Below are positions 1 to 8,912 of a DNA stretch of 64,000 nt, in pieces. Each line of letters begins with the position of its first letter. Positions within the stretch are counted from its first letter, which is position 1. The DNA is from Chitinophaga niastensis (GTDB lineage: Bacteria; Bacteroidota; Bacteroidia; Chitinophagales; Chitinophagaceae), in the NCBI RefSeq assembly GCF_003014755.1, contig NZ_PYAW01000001.1:310001-374000 (forward strand). The letters are read 5' to 3'. A model generated the notes under the pieces. It had not been told where the DNA came from. It worked only from the letters and a program-made list of their open reading frames with translations, and ran no database searches. The position numbers and the translations under genes are program-made.

Positions 1-741
1 CAGCCCCAGGTTGGCTTTTTCTCTTGGAAGTTGACGGTCTACTATCCAGTAATTGAGGCTGGTCACTGCAAAGTCGTAGCTGGAATGAGCAGGATGATCC
101 ATATCATCATAGGCCATAATATTAAAATAATCAGCCAATGGGTATAAATCATTTAACGCCAAAACTCCCCATTTAGGCTTTGCATGTATTGCTATGGAAA
201 GTATTTTTCCTTTCTGATGCAATCTATCAGATAATTTTTTTGTCAATATTACCAGCTTTTGTGGTTCATCTGAGTTGAACTGGGGATATTCCCAGTCAAG
301 GTCTATTCCGTCAAGCTGATATTTGTCAACAGCGGCCATTACATTATCTACAAAAGTATTCTCCAGACTTTCATTGCTGGTAATTTTAGTGAATGTCTTA
401 TCAGTATATTGCCCACCAAGAGCACCCACTACCTTTACGTGATACGGTTTAGCCTGTGCTACAATATCATACAACTTATCATTGGCTTTTTCATTTAAGA
501 TAGTCCCGTCTGGCATTGGTTTAAGAAATGCGAAATTAACACAGGTAATATTCTCGAATTTTATTTTGGAAACAGGACCCCAGTTGGAAAAATACCCTAT
601 GATTCTAAAAGGTTGCTGGGATTGAACTGTTGTAGTTGTTTTAGGCTTTTTCCGCTTTGTTTTTTTGTGTTGTGCTGTAGCAGGGGCGGTTACTAACAGG
701 CAAAAAAACAGGAGGAGTAGTTGGTAATATTTGGCTTTCAT
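1..741 (-). CDS. Secreted GH18 glycosidase (chitinase-like), C-terminus cut by window edge
   Basis: Reading the minus strand from an ATG at 741 gives 247 codons open to the window edge, so the C-terminus is missing. Residues 1-23 form a signal peptide (Lys, Leu/Phe-rich core, ending APATA), followed by a Lys/Thr-rich linker. The GH18 motif is clear: D144, D147, D149 and catalytic Glu151 in DGIDLDWEYP. A second GH18 signature, MAYDDMD, lies near residue 218. Members hydrolyse beta-1,4 bonds next to N-acetylated sugars by substrate-assisted catalysis. It starts 19 bases after the preceding glycosyltransferase and so seems to be the distal gene of the polysaccharide operon. Its target could be chitin, peptidoglycan or the exported polymer; the last is my inference from context. 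Confidence 0.85.
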   Translation of the reverse strand, partial: MKAKYYQLLLLFFCLLVTAPATAQHKKTKRKKPKTTTTVQSQQPFRIIGYFSNWGPVSKIKFENITCVNFAFLKPMPDGTILNEKANDKLYDIVAQAKPYHVKVVGALGGQYTDKTFTKITSNESLENTFVDNVMAAVDKYQLDGIDLDWEYPQFNSDEPQKLVILTKKLSDRLHQKGKILSIAIHAKPKWGVLALNDLYPLADYFNIMAYDDMDHPAHSSYDFAVTSLNYWIVDRQLPREKANLGL

Positions 742-760
742 ATGATGAATTTTATAAATA

Positions 761-1888
761 TTAACTATCCGGAAATAGCTTTTTACCATTTCCTTCCAAT
801 ATATCGACAAAAACTTCTTCGTGAAGTTTAATAACACGATTCCAATTATAATTGTTATTTATTTTATCCTTATTCCCAAGGAGAAAAGATGCTTTGTGCT
901 TGTTTGCCAGCTCATCCGCATCCGAGAGGGCTGCAGCAAGTTGTTCCCTGCTGGTGAAATAAATAGCATTACTGTCCAGCACGCCCTTGTTAAAATTATT
1001 GCCATGGGCAAATATAAAAGCGTCAGATGCCATTGCTTCCAATAAGGAAGGATTGGTTCCTCCCACAGAATGCCCATGCATATAGGCTTTACTATAATAT
1101 CTGAGTGAGTCCAGCTTCTGCTTATCATATATCCCTCCCAGGAAGCGGATGTTCTTATGCGGGTAATTTGCTTGTAAATACTTCCCGTATTTGCTTTGGT
1201 GATTTCCAATAACAATAAACGGGGATGGATGCCCGGAATCAAGATAGGCGTCCAGAATCATAGTAATATTATTTTCAGGTTCAAGCCGTGCAATCAGAAT
1301 AAAATAGTCATTCATCTGCAGGTTAAATTCTGTGAGGGCTTGCTCATCATAGGCCAATACTGCATCGGCCCCGTATGGCAGATAAATGGTATCTGCATTA
1401 AAGGTCTCTTTATAGTATTGTTGTATTCCTATGTTATCTGCAATCAGGTAATGAGATTTTTTTATAGCCAGCTTTTCAAAATAGCGCATCAGCCTACGGG
1501 TAATAAAATTCCACTTGGACCGTTTCCATTCCAGCCCATCCATATTGGTAAGCACAGGCACTGTGCTGTTTTTCAACAAAAAATAGGAAGGCGATGCCGT
1601 TCCATATCCTGCCTCATAGATAAGATCAAAATCCTGCGCCAGGGCATGTTTGAGAGATCTGTAATCATAGATGAAATTACCCATTGAACCGATCGTCTGT
1701 TCCGGGCTTTTAATCTTCTGAATTTTCACCCCCTTGAAAGTATCTTCCTGATAACTATGAAAATGGGGATTATAGACTGTTACATTGTGTCCCAATTCTA
1801 CGAGTCCAACTGAAATATATTCGGCAAACTGCTCAAATCCTCCGTAATTATTGGGGATACCTCTTGTACCCAGTATCGCTATCTTCAT
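761..1888 (-). CDS. GT4-type glycosyltransferase with DUF1972-like N-terminus
   Basis: A 375-residue retaining glycosyltransferase of the GT-B fold. The N-terminus MKIAILGTRGIPNNYGGFE is the hallmark of the DUF1972/rhamnosyltransferase-like group. The C-terminal half carries the nucleotide-sugar site (GGTNPSLLEAMAS, the E-x7-E region of GT4). I chose ATG 1888, which puts the conserved motif at the N-terminus; an in-frame TTG at 1897 would add three residues. It follows the Wzy-like gene by five bases. The likely job is addition of one sugar to the lipid-linked repeat unit on the cytoplasmic face. Donor and acceptor cannot be read from the sequence. Confidence 0.85.
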   Translation of the reverse strand: MKIAILGTRGIPNNYGGFEQFAEYISVGLVELGHNVTVYNPHFHSYQEDTFKGVKIQKIKSPEQTIGSMGNFIYDYRSLKHALAQDFDLIYEAGYGTASPSYFLLKNSTVPVLTNMDGLEWKRSKWNFITRRLMRYFEKLAIKKSHYLIADNIGIQQYYKETFNADTIYLPYGADAVLAYDEQALTEFNLQMNDYFILIARLEPENNITMILDAYLDSGHPSPFIVIGNHQSKYGKYLQANYPHKNIRFLGGIYDKQKLDSLRYYSKAYMHGHSVGGTNPSLLEAMASDAFIFAHGNNFNKGVLDSNAIYFTSREQLAAALSDADELANKHKASFLLGNKDKINNNYNWNRVIKLHEEVFVDILEGNGKKLFPDS

Positions 1889-1893
1889 CTTAC

Positions 1894-3162
1894 TCAACTA
1901 TTTTTATCATTTCTTAACTTAAAGTCATTGATTGCAGCCAGGAGATATACTACGGGCAATGCACTCACGATATTATTAATACCTACTTTGAACACAGGAT
2001 AATGCAACAAAGTAAAAATGAAATAAATAAAAATAATGAATCCCAAGTAATACTTTCCTTTCCTGTTAAACAGAAAAACAACCAATGGCGACAAGTATAG
2101 CAAGACTCCTGCCAATCCTATGTAGTACATCGTAGTAATCAGGTACACCTCCGAGTAGATCGTTCCCACAAGGCTCTCGTCCCCTCCTATAAAAAACACG
2201 GCCGTGTATTCATTAAACAGCCTTACAGGGTTATGATAAATATGTTCGATCAAAATATCCATATCATGTGTAAATATCATGATAACCATATTCACTACCA
2301 TCTCATTAAAAAAAAGCAGGACTCCAACACATAGTACGCCTACCAGCAGAAAGAAGTTAATAGCCGCCTTCAGGTTGGTTCTGAGCAGAATAATGGCCCA
2401 CATTATAAACATGATCAGGTATGCTGTTTTTACACCTGATAGTAATATGGAGACTACGATGAGAATGATTTTTACAGCTTTAAATTTAACCGGGAATTTT
2501 TCAATCTGCAGAATAATAAGTGTGGCAAGAGGAATGTAAAACTGGCTATGCGTATCAAGAAAATAACCTGCATGTCTTAAGAAACCATTGGTACCTTCCA
2601 TATCCAGGTAATCGGCAAGGTTCTGGTTGAGTATTTCCAGATAAGCCTTTACAGCAGCATAATTGCCTAGTACAGTATTAAAAAAGAAATGGATGATGTT
2701 AACTACAGATATAAATACACCGGCACCTATCACCCATCTGAGCAATACTTCCATCCTTCCTGTTCTGTAAAAAGTAAAATAGCAGGCATATCCGAGATAC
2801 CAGTAGAAATAAAAGTTCGAGATGGTCCTTAATCCTTCAATAGCCCCCAAAGGGCCCAAAGCAACAATATGACCAAAGACTGTAACCCCCTGCAATACCA
2901 GAAAAGCCAGAAAGAACGCATACACCGCAGGACTGGCTTTTTGCAAAAGGCAGGTAAATGTGAATAAGAGAACTGCAACGGAAATTAAGAAATAGGCACT
3001 GAAAGGGTTCAGAAATTTCCCCAGGTAGATGAATGCTAAGAGGCAAATTACCGGCAACAGTAGTTGAAAAGTAAGCAACGATAACAGAAATTTTTCCCGC
3101 AGTTTTTGCCTGGTCCAGACTATTCCACCAGTAAGCTCCTTATTCACCTGAATTGTACTCAT
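1894..3162 (-). CDS. O-antigen polymerase-like membrane protein (Wzy candidate)
   Basis: A 422-residue, strongly hydrophobic protein with about ten predicted membrane helices and a larger loop between residues about 165 and 200 (…NQNLADYLDMEGTNGFLRHAGYF). It has no soluble catalytic domain. Size, topology and position among glycosyltransferases, with a flippase and a Wzz-like gene in the same operon, suggest the Wzy polymerase that joins repeat units in the periplasm. Wzy proteins share little sequence, so the call rests on topology and context. Its start overlaps the stop of the upstream GT2 by four bases (ATGA), so translation is probably coupled. Confidence 0.65.
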   Translation of the reverse strand: MSTIQVNKELTGGIVWTRQKLREKFLLSLLTFQLLLPVICLLAFIYLGKFLNPFSAYFLISVAVLLFTFTCLLQKASPAVYAFFLAFLVLQGVTVFGHIVALGPLGAIEGLRTISNFYFYWYLGYACYFTFYRTGRMEVLLRWVIGAGVFISVVNIIHFFFNTVLGNYAAVKAYLEILNQNLADYLDMEGTNGFLRHAGYFLDTHSQFYIPLATLIILQIEKFPVKFKAVKIILIVVSILLSGVKTAYLIMFIMWAIILLRTNLKAAINFFLLVGVLCVGVLLFFNEMVVNMVIMIFTHDMDILIEHIYHNPVRLFNEYTAVFFIGGDESLVGTIYSEVYLITTMYYIGLAGVLLYLSPLVVFLFNRKGKYYLGFIIFIYFIFTLLHYPVFKVGINNIVSALPVVYLLAAINDFKLRNDKNS

Positions 3163-3938
3163 TTACCAACTATTTTTTTTACCCTCAATTTGGCCAGATT
3201 CTTAACTGTCCGAAAAAATACCCGCATCAATATCCAATTGATATACTTAAAATCAACCACCAGCCGGGATACTACATAATTGGCTTTTAATATAGAAATA
3301 AATTCATTCTTATGTATCAGAGAGTTGGGGGTTACCCTATACCTTACCAATGGATCTGTTATAATTTTAACCTTGTATCCTTTAAAAAACAAAGTTAACC
3401 ATAGATGATAATCTTCCACACTAATCAGTCTTTTATCTTCCTCAAACAGCACATCAGTTGTTTTGCGAAGTAAGACAGATGAAGTACAGATCTTATTATG
3501 CAACAGCATAGCATCGAGCGTGGGTGAAGCAGGTAGCTTAGGCGACCATGACTTCAATCCGTCTCCGAAGAAGACAATATTAGTGGCAACCACATCCAGC
3601 TGTTCAGTGGTAATGAGCTGGTACTGTCGTTGCAGTTTATCTTTCATCCATATATCATCAGCATCCAGAAATGCGAGATACTCACCTGATGATTCCCTGA
3701 TACCCATGTTGCGTGGTCCTGCAGGGCCACCAAAATTTTGTGCAGGTTTAAAGTATTTAATCCGGCTGTCTTTCTCTGCATATTCCCTGATAATTGTAGC
3801 GCTGTTATCTGTTGAACAATCATCCACCAGCAACAATTCCCAGTTAGCATAAGTTTGCTGCAATACGGAATCAATAGTGGCTCCAACGAAAGCTTCCGCA
3901 TTGTACACCGGCACTATGACTGAAATTAAATGCTGCAT
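3159..3938 (-). CDS. Family 2 glycosyltransferase
   Basis: A 259-residue GT-A fold transferase. The N-terminal nucleotide-binding strand is LISVIVPVYNAEAFV. Asp39-Asp40 (DDCSTD) binds the nucleotide, and D92-A-D94-D95 is the DxD metal site. The C-terminal part is short with no membrane helices. It is one of three GT2 genes in a row, each presumably adding one residue to the lipid-linked repeat unit. The stop overlaps the next start by four bases. Linkage and donor are unknown. Confidence 0.85.
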   Translation of the reverse strand: MQHLISVIVPVYNAEAFVGATIDSVLQQTYANWELLLVDDCSTDNSATIIREYAEKDSRIKYFKPAQNFGGPAGPRNMGIRESSGEYLAFLDADDIWMKDKLQRQYQLITTEQLDVVATNIVFFGDGLKSWSPKLPASPTLDAMLLHNKICTSSVLLRKTTDVLFEEDKRLISVEDYHLWLTLFFKGYKVKIITDPLVRYRVTPNSLIHKNEFISILKANYVVSRLVVDFKYINWILMRVFFRTVKNLAKLRVKKIVGK

Positions 3939-3957
3939 ATTTTGTTCTCCCTTAATA

Positions 3958-4821
3958 CTAACGTTTTATTCTTGCTGCTATTTTAGCCGGATTAAGGCTT
4001 ACAGCCAACAAAAGGTACCACATCCGTTTCAGCAGATTTTTCTGAAAGAGGAATCTGCGATAAAATTTAAGATGATAAAATGTAAGCCTGGTTTTGAGCT
4101 TACCATAATTGGTATGAAACAATTCATTACAAATTATGTAAGGCTCACTTATAGCCTTATAATTCAGATCATTTGAAACACTGCCTGCATGTACGCGTAC
4201 ATAAGTAAGTGGCTCCGGCAGATTTTGCATGACGGCACCTTCTGCAATCATCCTGGCAAAGATAGCATAATCCTCGGCAGGCACGTATTGCTGTTGATAA
4301 CCGTATTTAATAAAAAGTGCTGTTTTGCCCATTACTGTTCCATGCAACACACCATGCATTGCTGTATGGTATCTTTTCTTTATCTCCTCAAATGAAGCGG
4401 GGAAATTGCTTTTAAAAATTACTTTACCGGTGTCACTGTCAAAATACGCTGCATTGCTGCCTACCACATCCAATTCTTTATTACCTTCAAGCAGCTCATA
4501 CTGTAGCCTGATACGTTCCGGATGTACATAATCATCAGGATCAAGCCGCAGCACATATGCACCGGTTACTTCTTTTAAGCCTATATTGAGTGCGTTTGCA
4601 AAACCCTGGTTCTGCTGCATTAATACAGGTTTGAGGATATCTGTTTCTTCGGATAATTTTTTCAGGATAGCAGCGGAATCATCTGTAGAGCCATCATCCA
4701 CCACAATAATTTCCTTCGGCAATACAGATGAGTTCATGATTGAATCAATAAACTGCTTAAGGTATTTGCCGTTATTATAATTAGCCGAAACTACTGATAC
4801 ATTTGCCTGTTGCTGCTTCAT
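3958..4821 (-). CDS. Family 2 glycosyltransferase
   Basis: A 287-residue inverting transferase with a GT-A fold. Visible motifs are VSVVSANYNNGKYL at the N-terminus, D42-D43 in VVDDGSTDDS, and D94-P-D96-D97 as the DxD metal site. A basic, Leu/Phe-rich C-terminus (…LLKRMWYLLLAVSLNP) could sit on the membrane. It lies 19 bases upstream of the next GT2. The function is assembly of the polysaccharide repeat; the sugar specificity is not evident. Confidence 0.85.
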   Translation of the reverse strand: MKQQQANVSVVSANYNNGKYLKQFIDSIMNSSVLPKEIIVVDDGSTDDSAAILKKLSEETDILKPVLMQQNQGFANALNIGLKEVTGAYVLRLDPDDYVHPERIRLQYELLEGNKELDVVGSNAAYFDSDTGKVIFKSNFPASFEEIKKRYHTAMHGVLHGTVMGKTALFIKYGYQQQYVPAEDYAIFARMIAEGAVMQNLPEPLTYVRVHAGSVSNDLNYKAISEPYIICNELFHTNYGKLKTRLTFYHLKFYRRFLFQKNLLKRMWYLLLAVSLNPAKIAARIKR

Positions 4822-4863
4822 AATATGCTGATAGATTAACCGGTAATAAATATATGCAACCGA

Positions 4864-5838
4864 CTAACCATTAGTGGCTACGGCGCTTTTCTTTCCCCGG
4901 CTGAAATGCTCTTTCACGATCTTCAGCGTGCCTGATGCGAGGAATAACAGGTTCATCTTTTCAAATGAAAAAGTTTTCCTGAACAGTGATGCGAAACTTT
5001 TTATCCAGATGCCCGGGCTGTTGAAATAATACCAGCCCCAGGTACCACCAGCACCTGATTTCATTTTACGCCGGCTACCGGCCGAAAGCGGATACCTGGC
5101 ACCATAATTATAAAATATCTGATAGATTTCCATTACCTGCGTTGTCAGCTTCACCTGATTACGTATAGTGGTAGCATGCTGACGAAAATTATTCAATGGT
5201 TCATTGAGATAATAAAAATCCGTTTTTTGCGCCATCTCCAGCCACAATGACCAATCCGCCGCTACCAGGTATTTTTCAGAAAGCACGGCATCACCGGTAT
5301 ACAATTCTCTCTTAATCAGGGCAGCACTCAAATTGGGGATCACGCAGGAGTAAAAAAGAAAGTCGGTCATTTCCTGTCCGGTAATGACACTATCCTGGCT
5401 GCATTTGACACGAAACGATTTTTCGCGTCCATCGTAGTCATTTGCAAATACGGCTCCTTTTTCATCAACGAGATTACTTTTAGAATAGGCTACTCCCAGG
5501 CCTTTATGCTGTGTAATGGCATTTACCAGCTTTTCTATTTGAGCAGGAGCAGCAAAATCATCACACTGGGCAAACAGTAGATAAGTTCCTTTTGCGTATT
5601 TAACACCATAGTTACTTGCTTTTACATAACTCCCTGTATTTTTTTCCAACAGGTGCAAAGATACTTTTGGATGATCAGTGTATTTCTTCAGTACATCGCG
5701 GCTGCCATCTGTAGAGCAATCGTCTACTATTATCAATTCTAAATTGCTGTAAGTTTGTTCCAATATGCTGTTCAGCGCCTGTTCTAGGTATTCAACATGG
5801 TTATAACTGGTGAATACCACACTTACTAATTCATTCAT
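4864..5838 (-). CDS. Family 2 glycosyltransferase with altered DxD
   Basis: A 324-residue GT2 protein with the usual start (VSVVFTSYNHVEYL) and D39-D40 in IIVDDCSTDGS. Where the family normally has D-x-D-D, this one reads A-Q-C-D93-D94, so the first Asp of the metal motif is replaced by Gln. Many GT2 proteins tolerate variation here, so activity is not excluded. The C-terminus has an Arg/Lys-rich stretch and an amphipathic segment. The gene is spaced 3 bases from the upstream epimerase stop, consistent with one operon. Confidence 0.83.
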   Translation of the reverse strand: MNELVSVVFTSYNHVEYLEQALNSILEQTYSNLELIIVDDCSTDGSRDVLKKYTDHPKVSLHLLEKNTGSYVKASNYGVKYAKGTYLLFAQCDDFAAPAQIEKLVNAITQHKGLGVAYSKSNLVDEKGAVFANDYDGREKSFRVKCSQDSVITGQEMTDFLFYSCVIPNLSAALIKRELYTGDAVLSEKYLVAADWSLWLEMAQKTDFYYLNEPLNNFRQHATTIRNQVKLTTQVMEIYQIFYNYGARYPLSAGSRRKMKSGAGGTWGWYYFNSPGIWIKSFASLFRKTFSFEKMNLLFLASGTLKIVKEHFSRGKKSAVATNG

Positions 5839-5841
5839 TCC

Positions 5842-6984
5842 TTAAATTTTATTTTTTAATAGTCCTCTTTCTTCCAGTTCACCCAGGGAGCGTTTGTAGT
5901 CATCTACATTATCCGGTATATCTTCCTGTGCCTGTACCCAATCCAGGAATTGATAAAGTCCTTTGTTAAAGCTCCAGGATGGTTCAAAGCCGAGCACTTC
6001 TTTTAACATGGTAAGGTCTGCATAGTTATGCCTTATATCACCTTCGCGGAAAGCGCCTGAAATAAATATTTCCGATTTGCTTTTCAGGTAATGCACAATT
6101 TCTGCCGCTACTTCGTGAACAGATGTAGCAACGCCACTACCTACATTGAGTATATGATGTCCGTTAATGCTGTCATCAAGACACTTCACAGTAGCATTCA
6201 CCACGTCGGCTATATAAACGAAGTCACGGCTTTCCAGCCCATCTTCAAAAATGTTGATCTTCTCATTCCTGAGTGCCAGGCGCGAAAATATAGAGAGGAT
6301 TCCTGTGTAAGGGTTCTTCAGTGATTGTCCCGGGCCAAATACATTCTGGTAACGCAAGGCAAATCCTTTGATACCTTTAAGTCTTGTGGCCAGTATTACC
6401 ATTTGTTCCTGCACCTGTTTGGTAATACCATAGAAAGAAGAAGGATGTATCCTGGAAGATTCATCTGTCGCTAAAATCTCAAGATCATGCCGGCCACTTA
6501 CAGGATCAGCAACTTCGAAGTTGTTACTAATGCTGGCTGCTGTTCTTGCTCCGGGGTATACAATTCCATGCTCCGGTGATTTATATTTCCCTTCGCCGTA
6601 TATCGACCTGGAAGAAGCTACGATAACAGTTTTCAGCTGATGCGGTTCGTTCACAATATAGTCGCACAAATAAGCCGTAGCCAATATATTGATGTTCGTA
6701 TAGTGGGCAATGTTATACATAGATTGTCCGGTTCCTGTTTCTGCGGCCAGGTGTATAACACTGTCATTCTTTTGAAGGCAATCATAAAAAAGCGCTTTAT
6801 CGGAAACATCACCGTGTATCAGCTTTACAGCGTCGGCGAGATCAGCCGGGAGTTCTTTTTTAGCACCGTGGATCTGCGGATTAAAGTTATCAAGAATGGT
6901 TACCTGATAGCCCATTCCAATCAATTTCCGGGCTATATTTGATCCAATGAAACCAGCACCTCCAGTAATTAAAACTTTTTCCAT
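5842..6984 (-). CDS. NAD-dependent nucleotide-sugar epimerase (extended SDR)
   Basis: A 380-residue extended short-chain dehydrogenase. The Rossmann motif GGAGFIG is at residues 8-14, the catalytic Ser region is ASSRSIYGEG near 124-132, and the catalytic pair is Tyr185/Lys189 (YGITK). The stretch NVFGPGQSLKNPYTGILS followed by IFEDGLESRDFVY resembles dTDP-L-rhamnose 4-epimerase-type enzymes. UDP-galactose-type 4-epimerization is the other plausible reaction. It would supply one activated sugar to the GT2 enzymes encoded next. The substrate assignment is tentative; the fold and catalytic residues are clear. Confidence 0.75.
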   Translation of the reverse strand: MEKVLITGGAGFIGSNIARKLIGMGYQVTILDNFNPQIHGAKKELPADLADAVKLIHGDVSDKALFYDCLQKNDSVIHLAAETGTGQSMYNIAHYTNINILATAYLCDYIVNEPHQLKTVIVASSRSIYGEGKYKSPEHGIVYPGARTAASISNNFEVADPVSGRHDLEILATDESSRIHPSSFYGITKQVQEQMVILATRLKGIKGFALRYQNVFGPGQSLKNPYTGILSIFSRLALRNEKINIFEDGLESRDFVYIADVVNATVKCLDDSINGHHILNVGSGVATSVHEVAAEIVHYLKSKSEIFISGAFREGDIRHNYADLTMLKEVLGFEPSWSFNKGLYQFLDWVQAQEDIPDNVDDYKRSLGELEERGLLKNKI

Positions 6985-6990
6985 AATTGC

Positions 6991-7560
6991 TTATTTAACG
7001 GATACCCATTTATTAAGTTCCTGATCAAATTTTTTTATCACTCTTGCCGGGCAGCCAACGGCTATGCAATAATCCGGTATATCAGCAGTGACTACCGAGT
7101 TTGCGCCGATCACACTGTTCTTTCCGATACTTGCCCCAATTATACAAACATTTTCTCCTATCCAGGCTCCGCTGCCAATCCGCACCTTTGCTTTAAAAAC
7201 AACAGGCTGGTCAATTACCGGTCTGCTGATATCTTCATAACTATGCAGGTTGTCCGATATGTAAACCTTATTGGCCATCAGTACGCTTTTTTCAATGTGT
7301 ACGCTTCTGACAGCAACAATATGTGAAAAATCGCCAATGGCGCAATTCTCTTCAATGATGATCTCCGGCTCATGCTCATCAATTTTCACAGCTAGCAACC
7401 ATCCCTGGCGTTGCACCATGGAATTCCTTTTTACGGTAATATATTTCTTCCCTGTTACCCTCACCGAAAACAGTACAGCAGATTTAAAGTCCAGATATTT
7501 ATAATTCCTTGCATTAAGCAGGTAATAAATAATCCTGGTAAATTTATTCCAATACCGCAT
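6991..7560 (-). CDS. Left-handed beta-helix (hexapeptide) acyltransferase
   Basis: About 189 residues from ATG 7560. The C-terminal half has hexapeptide repeats (VRIGSGAWIGENVCIIGASIG, then IGANSVVTADIPDYCIAVGCPA) typical of trimeric acetyl-CoA-dependent sugar O- or N-acetyltransferases. An earlier in-frame ATG at 7587 would overlap the preceding gene, which stops at 7568. I prefer 7560 because the family's N-terminal helix then starts the protein. It probably acetylates a hydroxyl or amine of the repeat unit or its precursor. The acceptor is unknown. Confidence 0.8.
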   Translation of the reverse strand: MRYWNKFTRIIYYLLNARNYKYLDFKSAVLFSVRVTGKKYITVKRNSMVQRQGWLLAVKIDEHEPEIIIEENCAIGDFSHIVAVRSVHIEKSVLMANKVYISDNLHSYEDISRPVIDQPVVFKAKVRIGSGAWIGENVCIIGASIGKNSVIGANSVVTADIPDYCIAVGCPARVIKKFDQELNKWVSVK

Positions 7561-7567
7561 AGGCTGG

Positions 7568-8170
7568 TCACTTGATTTTAGTATCATGATTGCCGGATGG
7601 CTGATTATCAGCACTTCCCAGCCACTTTATTACTTTTGCCGGACTCCCTGCCGCAACAACCCTGTCCGGTATCGATTTGGTTACAACCGATCCAGCCCCG
7701 ACCACGCTATTCTCTCCGATAGTTACTCCCGGCAGGATGATGGCATTTGCTCCAATCCAGCAACCTTTCTTCAATGTAACAGGCCTGGATAAATGATGTC
7801 CCTGGTCATAGATCGGTATGTCAGGATTATCGAAATTATGATTTGTTACGTAGATATGCACCCCACTGCCTATCAACACATCATCTTCAATTGTTATACT
7901 TACATCCAGATTAGCGGATGCACCATGCAAATGGCTGCAGGGCCTTATAACGACTCTTTTCCCGATAGATATCTTAGAGCAGCCTACAGCATATGCGCCA
8001 GGCCGGAATAATGCGGTGTCAGCAAAATAAAGAAACTTCCGTTTACACAATTTGAGCATGGTTGACTGAAAATGCAGCTTCCAGTGTGTACCCGGAATAT
8101 CCGGTCCGATCCGGTCCGCATCTCTCCAGAACTTCAGCCTGTTTCTTAGTTCTTTGACAAACATTATCAT
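7568..8170 (-). CDS. Hexapeptide acetyltransferase, maltose-acetyltransferase type
   Basis: A 200-residue trimeric beta-helix acyltransferase. The catalytic-His region is VYVTNHNF-like (IYVTNHNFDNPDIPI), followed by repeats KKGCWIGANAIILPGVTIG, IGENSVVGAGSVVTKSIP and VVAAGSPAKVIK, the standard C-terminus of the maltose/galactoside acetyltransferase group. ATG codons at 8170 and 8164 are both possible starts. It is the middle of three consecutive acyltransferase genes in the operon, so the polymer is probably multiply acylated. Confidence 0.83.
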   Translation of the reverse strand: MIMFVKELRNRLKFWRDADRIGPDIPGTHWKLHFQSTMLKLCKRKFLYFADTALFRPGAYAVGCSKISIGKRVVIRPCSHLHGASANLDVSITIEDDVLIGSGVHIYVTNHNFDNPDIPIYDQGHHLSRPVTLKKGCWIGANAIILPGVTIGENSVVGAGSVVTKSIPDRVVAAGSPAKVIKWLGSADNQPSGNHDTKIK

Positions 8171-8205
8171 TATTTTTATATTCTACATTTATCTGCCTGG
8201 TATAT

Positions 8206-8898
8206 TCATGTCACTTTCCTGCTGATTGCTTCCAGGAACCGGCCCGGGTTTTCAAAAGACTGATAGAGCTGCTGCAGCCTTTCATTACCATAATCCCACC
8301 AGGCTGATTCCTCCAACTGCCTGCAAACATCTTCTTCAAACCTGTATTTTATAAATTTGGCCGGCACCCCGCCTACAATGGCATAGGCAGGAACATCCTT
8401 GGTTACAACGGCACCTGCCGCAATAACAGCTCCATTTCCTACTTTCACACCATCGAGTATAACCACGTGCTGTCCGATCCACACATCATGACCTATTGTT
8501 ACTTTTTCACCAGTTGCAAATTTATCTTCAGCACTGAAAACCCTTACCAACGGGGTATTCTTTAAATAAAAAGCAGGATGTGTACTCACGCCTTCCAGGT
8601 TATGCATACCTGGTCCGATACAAACCCCCGGGGCAATGGAACAAAAATTTCCGATGACAGTATTGAATATAGCGCTATATCTCTGGATATAGGTATGCGC
8701 TCCTATAGTAGCCTGGCCGATGATTACCTGTTCAAATATCACGTTGTCTCCACCAAACGATACATCAGCAGCTATTTTTGCGGAATAATGGAACCGGCAG
8801 GTGGAATTGCGTTGCTGCGCAACAGCAAGCCTATAGCGATCCTTTACCTGGTCTGTTACAGACCTGATAAAATTACGGATGAAAATTGTCAGCCACAT
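8206..8898 (-). CDS. CatB-like (xenobiotic-type) hexapeptide acetyltransferase
   Basis: A 230-residue acyltransferase with the CatB/Vat-type arrangement. An early hexapeptide coil carries an inserted loop with the probable catalytic His (CIGPGMHNLEGVSTHP), then IGHDVWIGQHVVILDGVKVGNG, AVIAAGAVVTKDVPAYAIVGGVPAKFIKYRF, and a helical tail. In polysaccharide loci this family O-acetylates sugars. It lies 14 bases downstream of the large unknown protein's stop codon and is probably in the same transcript. Confidence 0.83.
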   Translation of the reverse strand: MWLTIFIRNFIRSVTDQVKDRYRLAVAQQRNSTCRFHYSAKIAADVSFGGDNVIFEQVIIGQATIGAHTYIQRYSAIFNTVIGNFCSIAPGVCIGPGMHNLEGVSTHPAFYLKNTPLVRVFSAEDKFATGEKVTIGHDVWIGQHVVILDGVKVGNGAVIAAGAVVTKDVPAYAIVGGVPAKFIKYRFEEDVCRQLEESAWWDYGNERLQQLYQSFENPGRFLEAISRKVT

Positions 8899-8912
8899 AA
8901 TAGATAAAGGCG

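Noticed and set aside
1196..1687. Long open frame opposite the GT4 gene
   Set aside because: Typical shadow of a coding gene: no recognisable motifs, strong match of the other strand to a known family.
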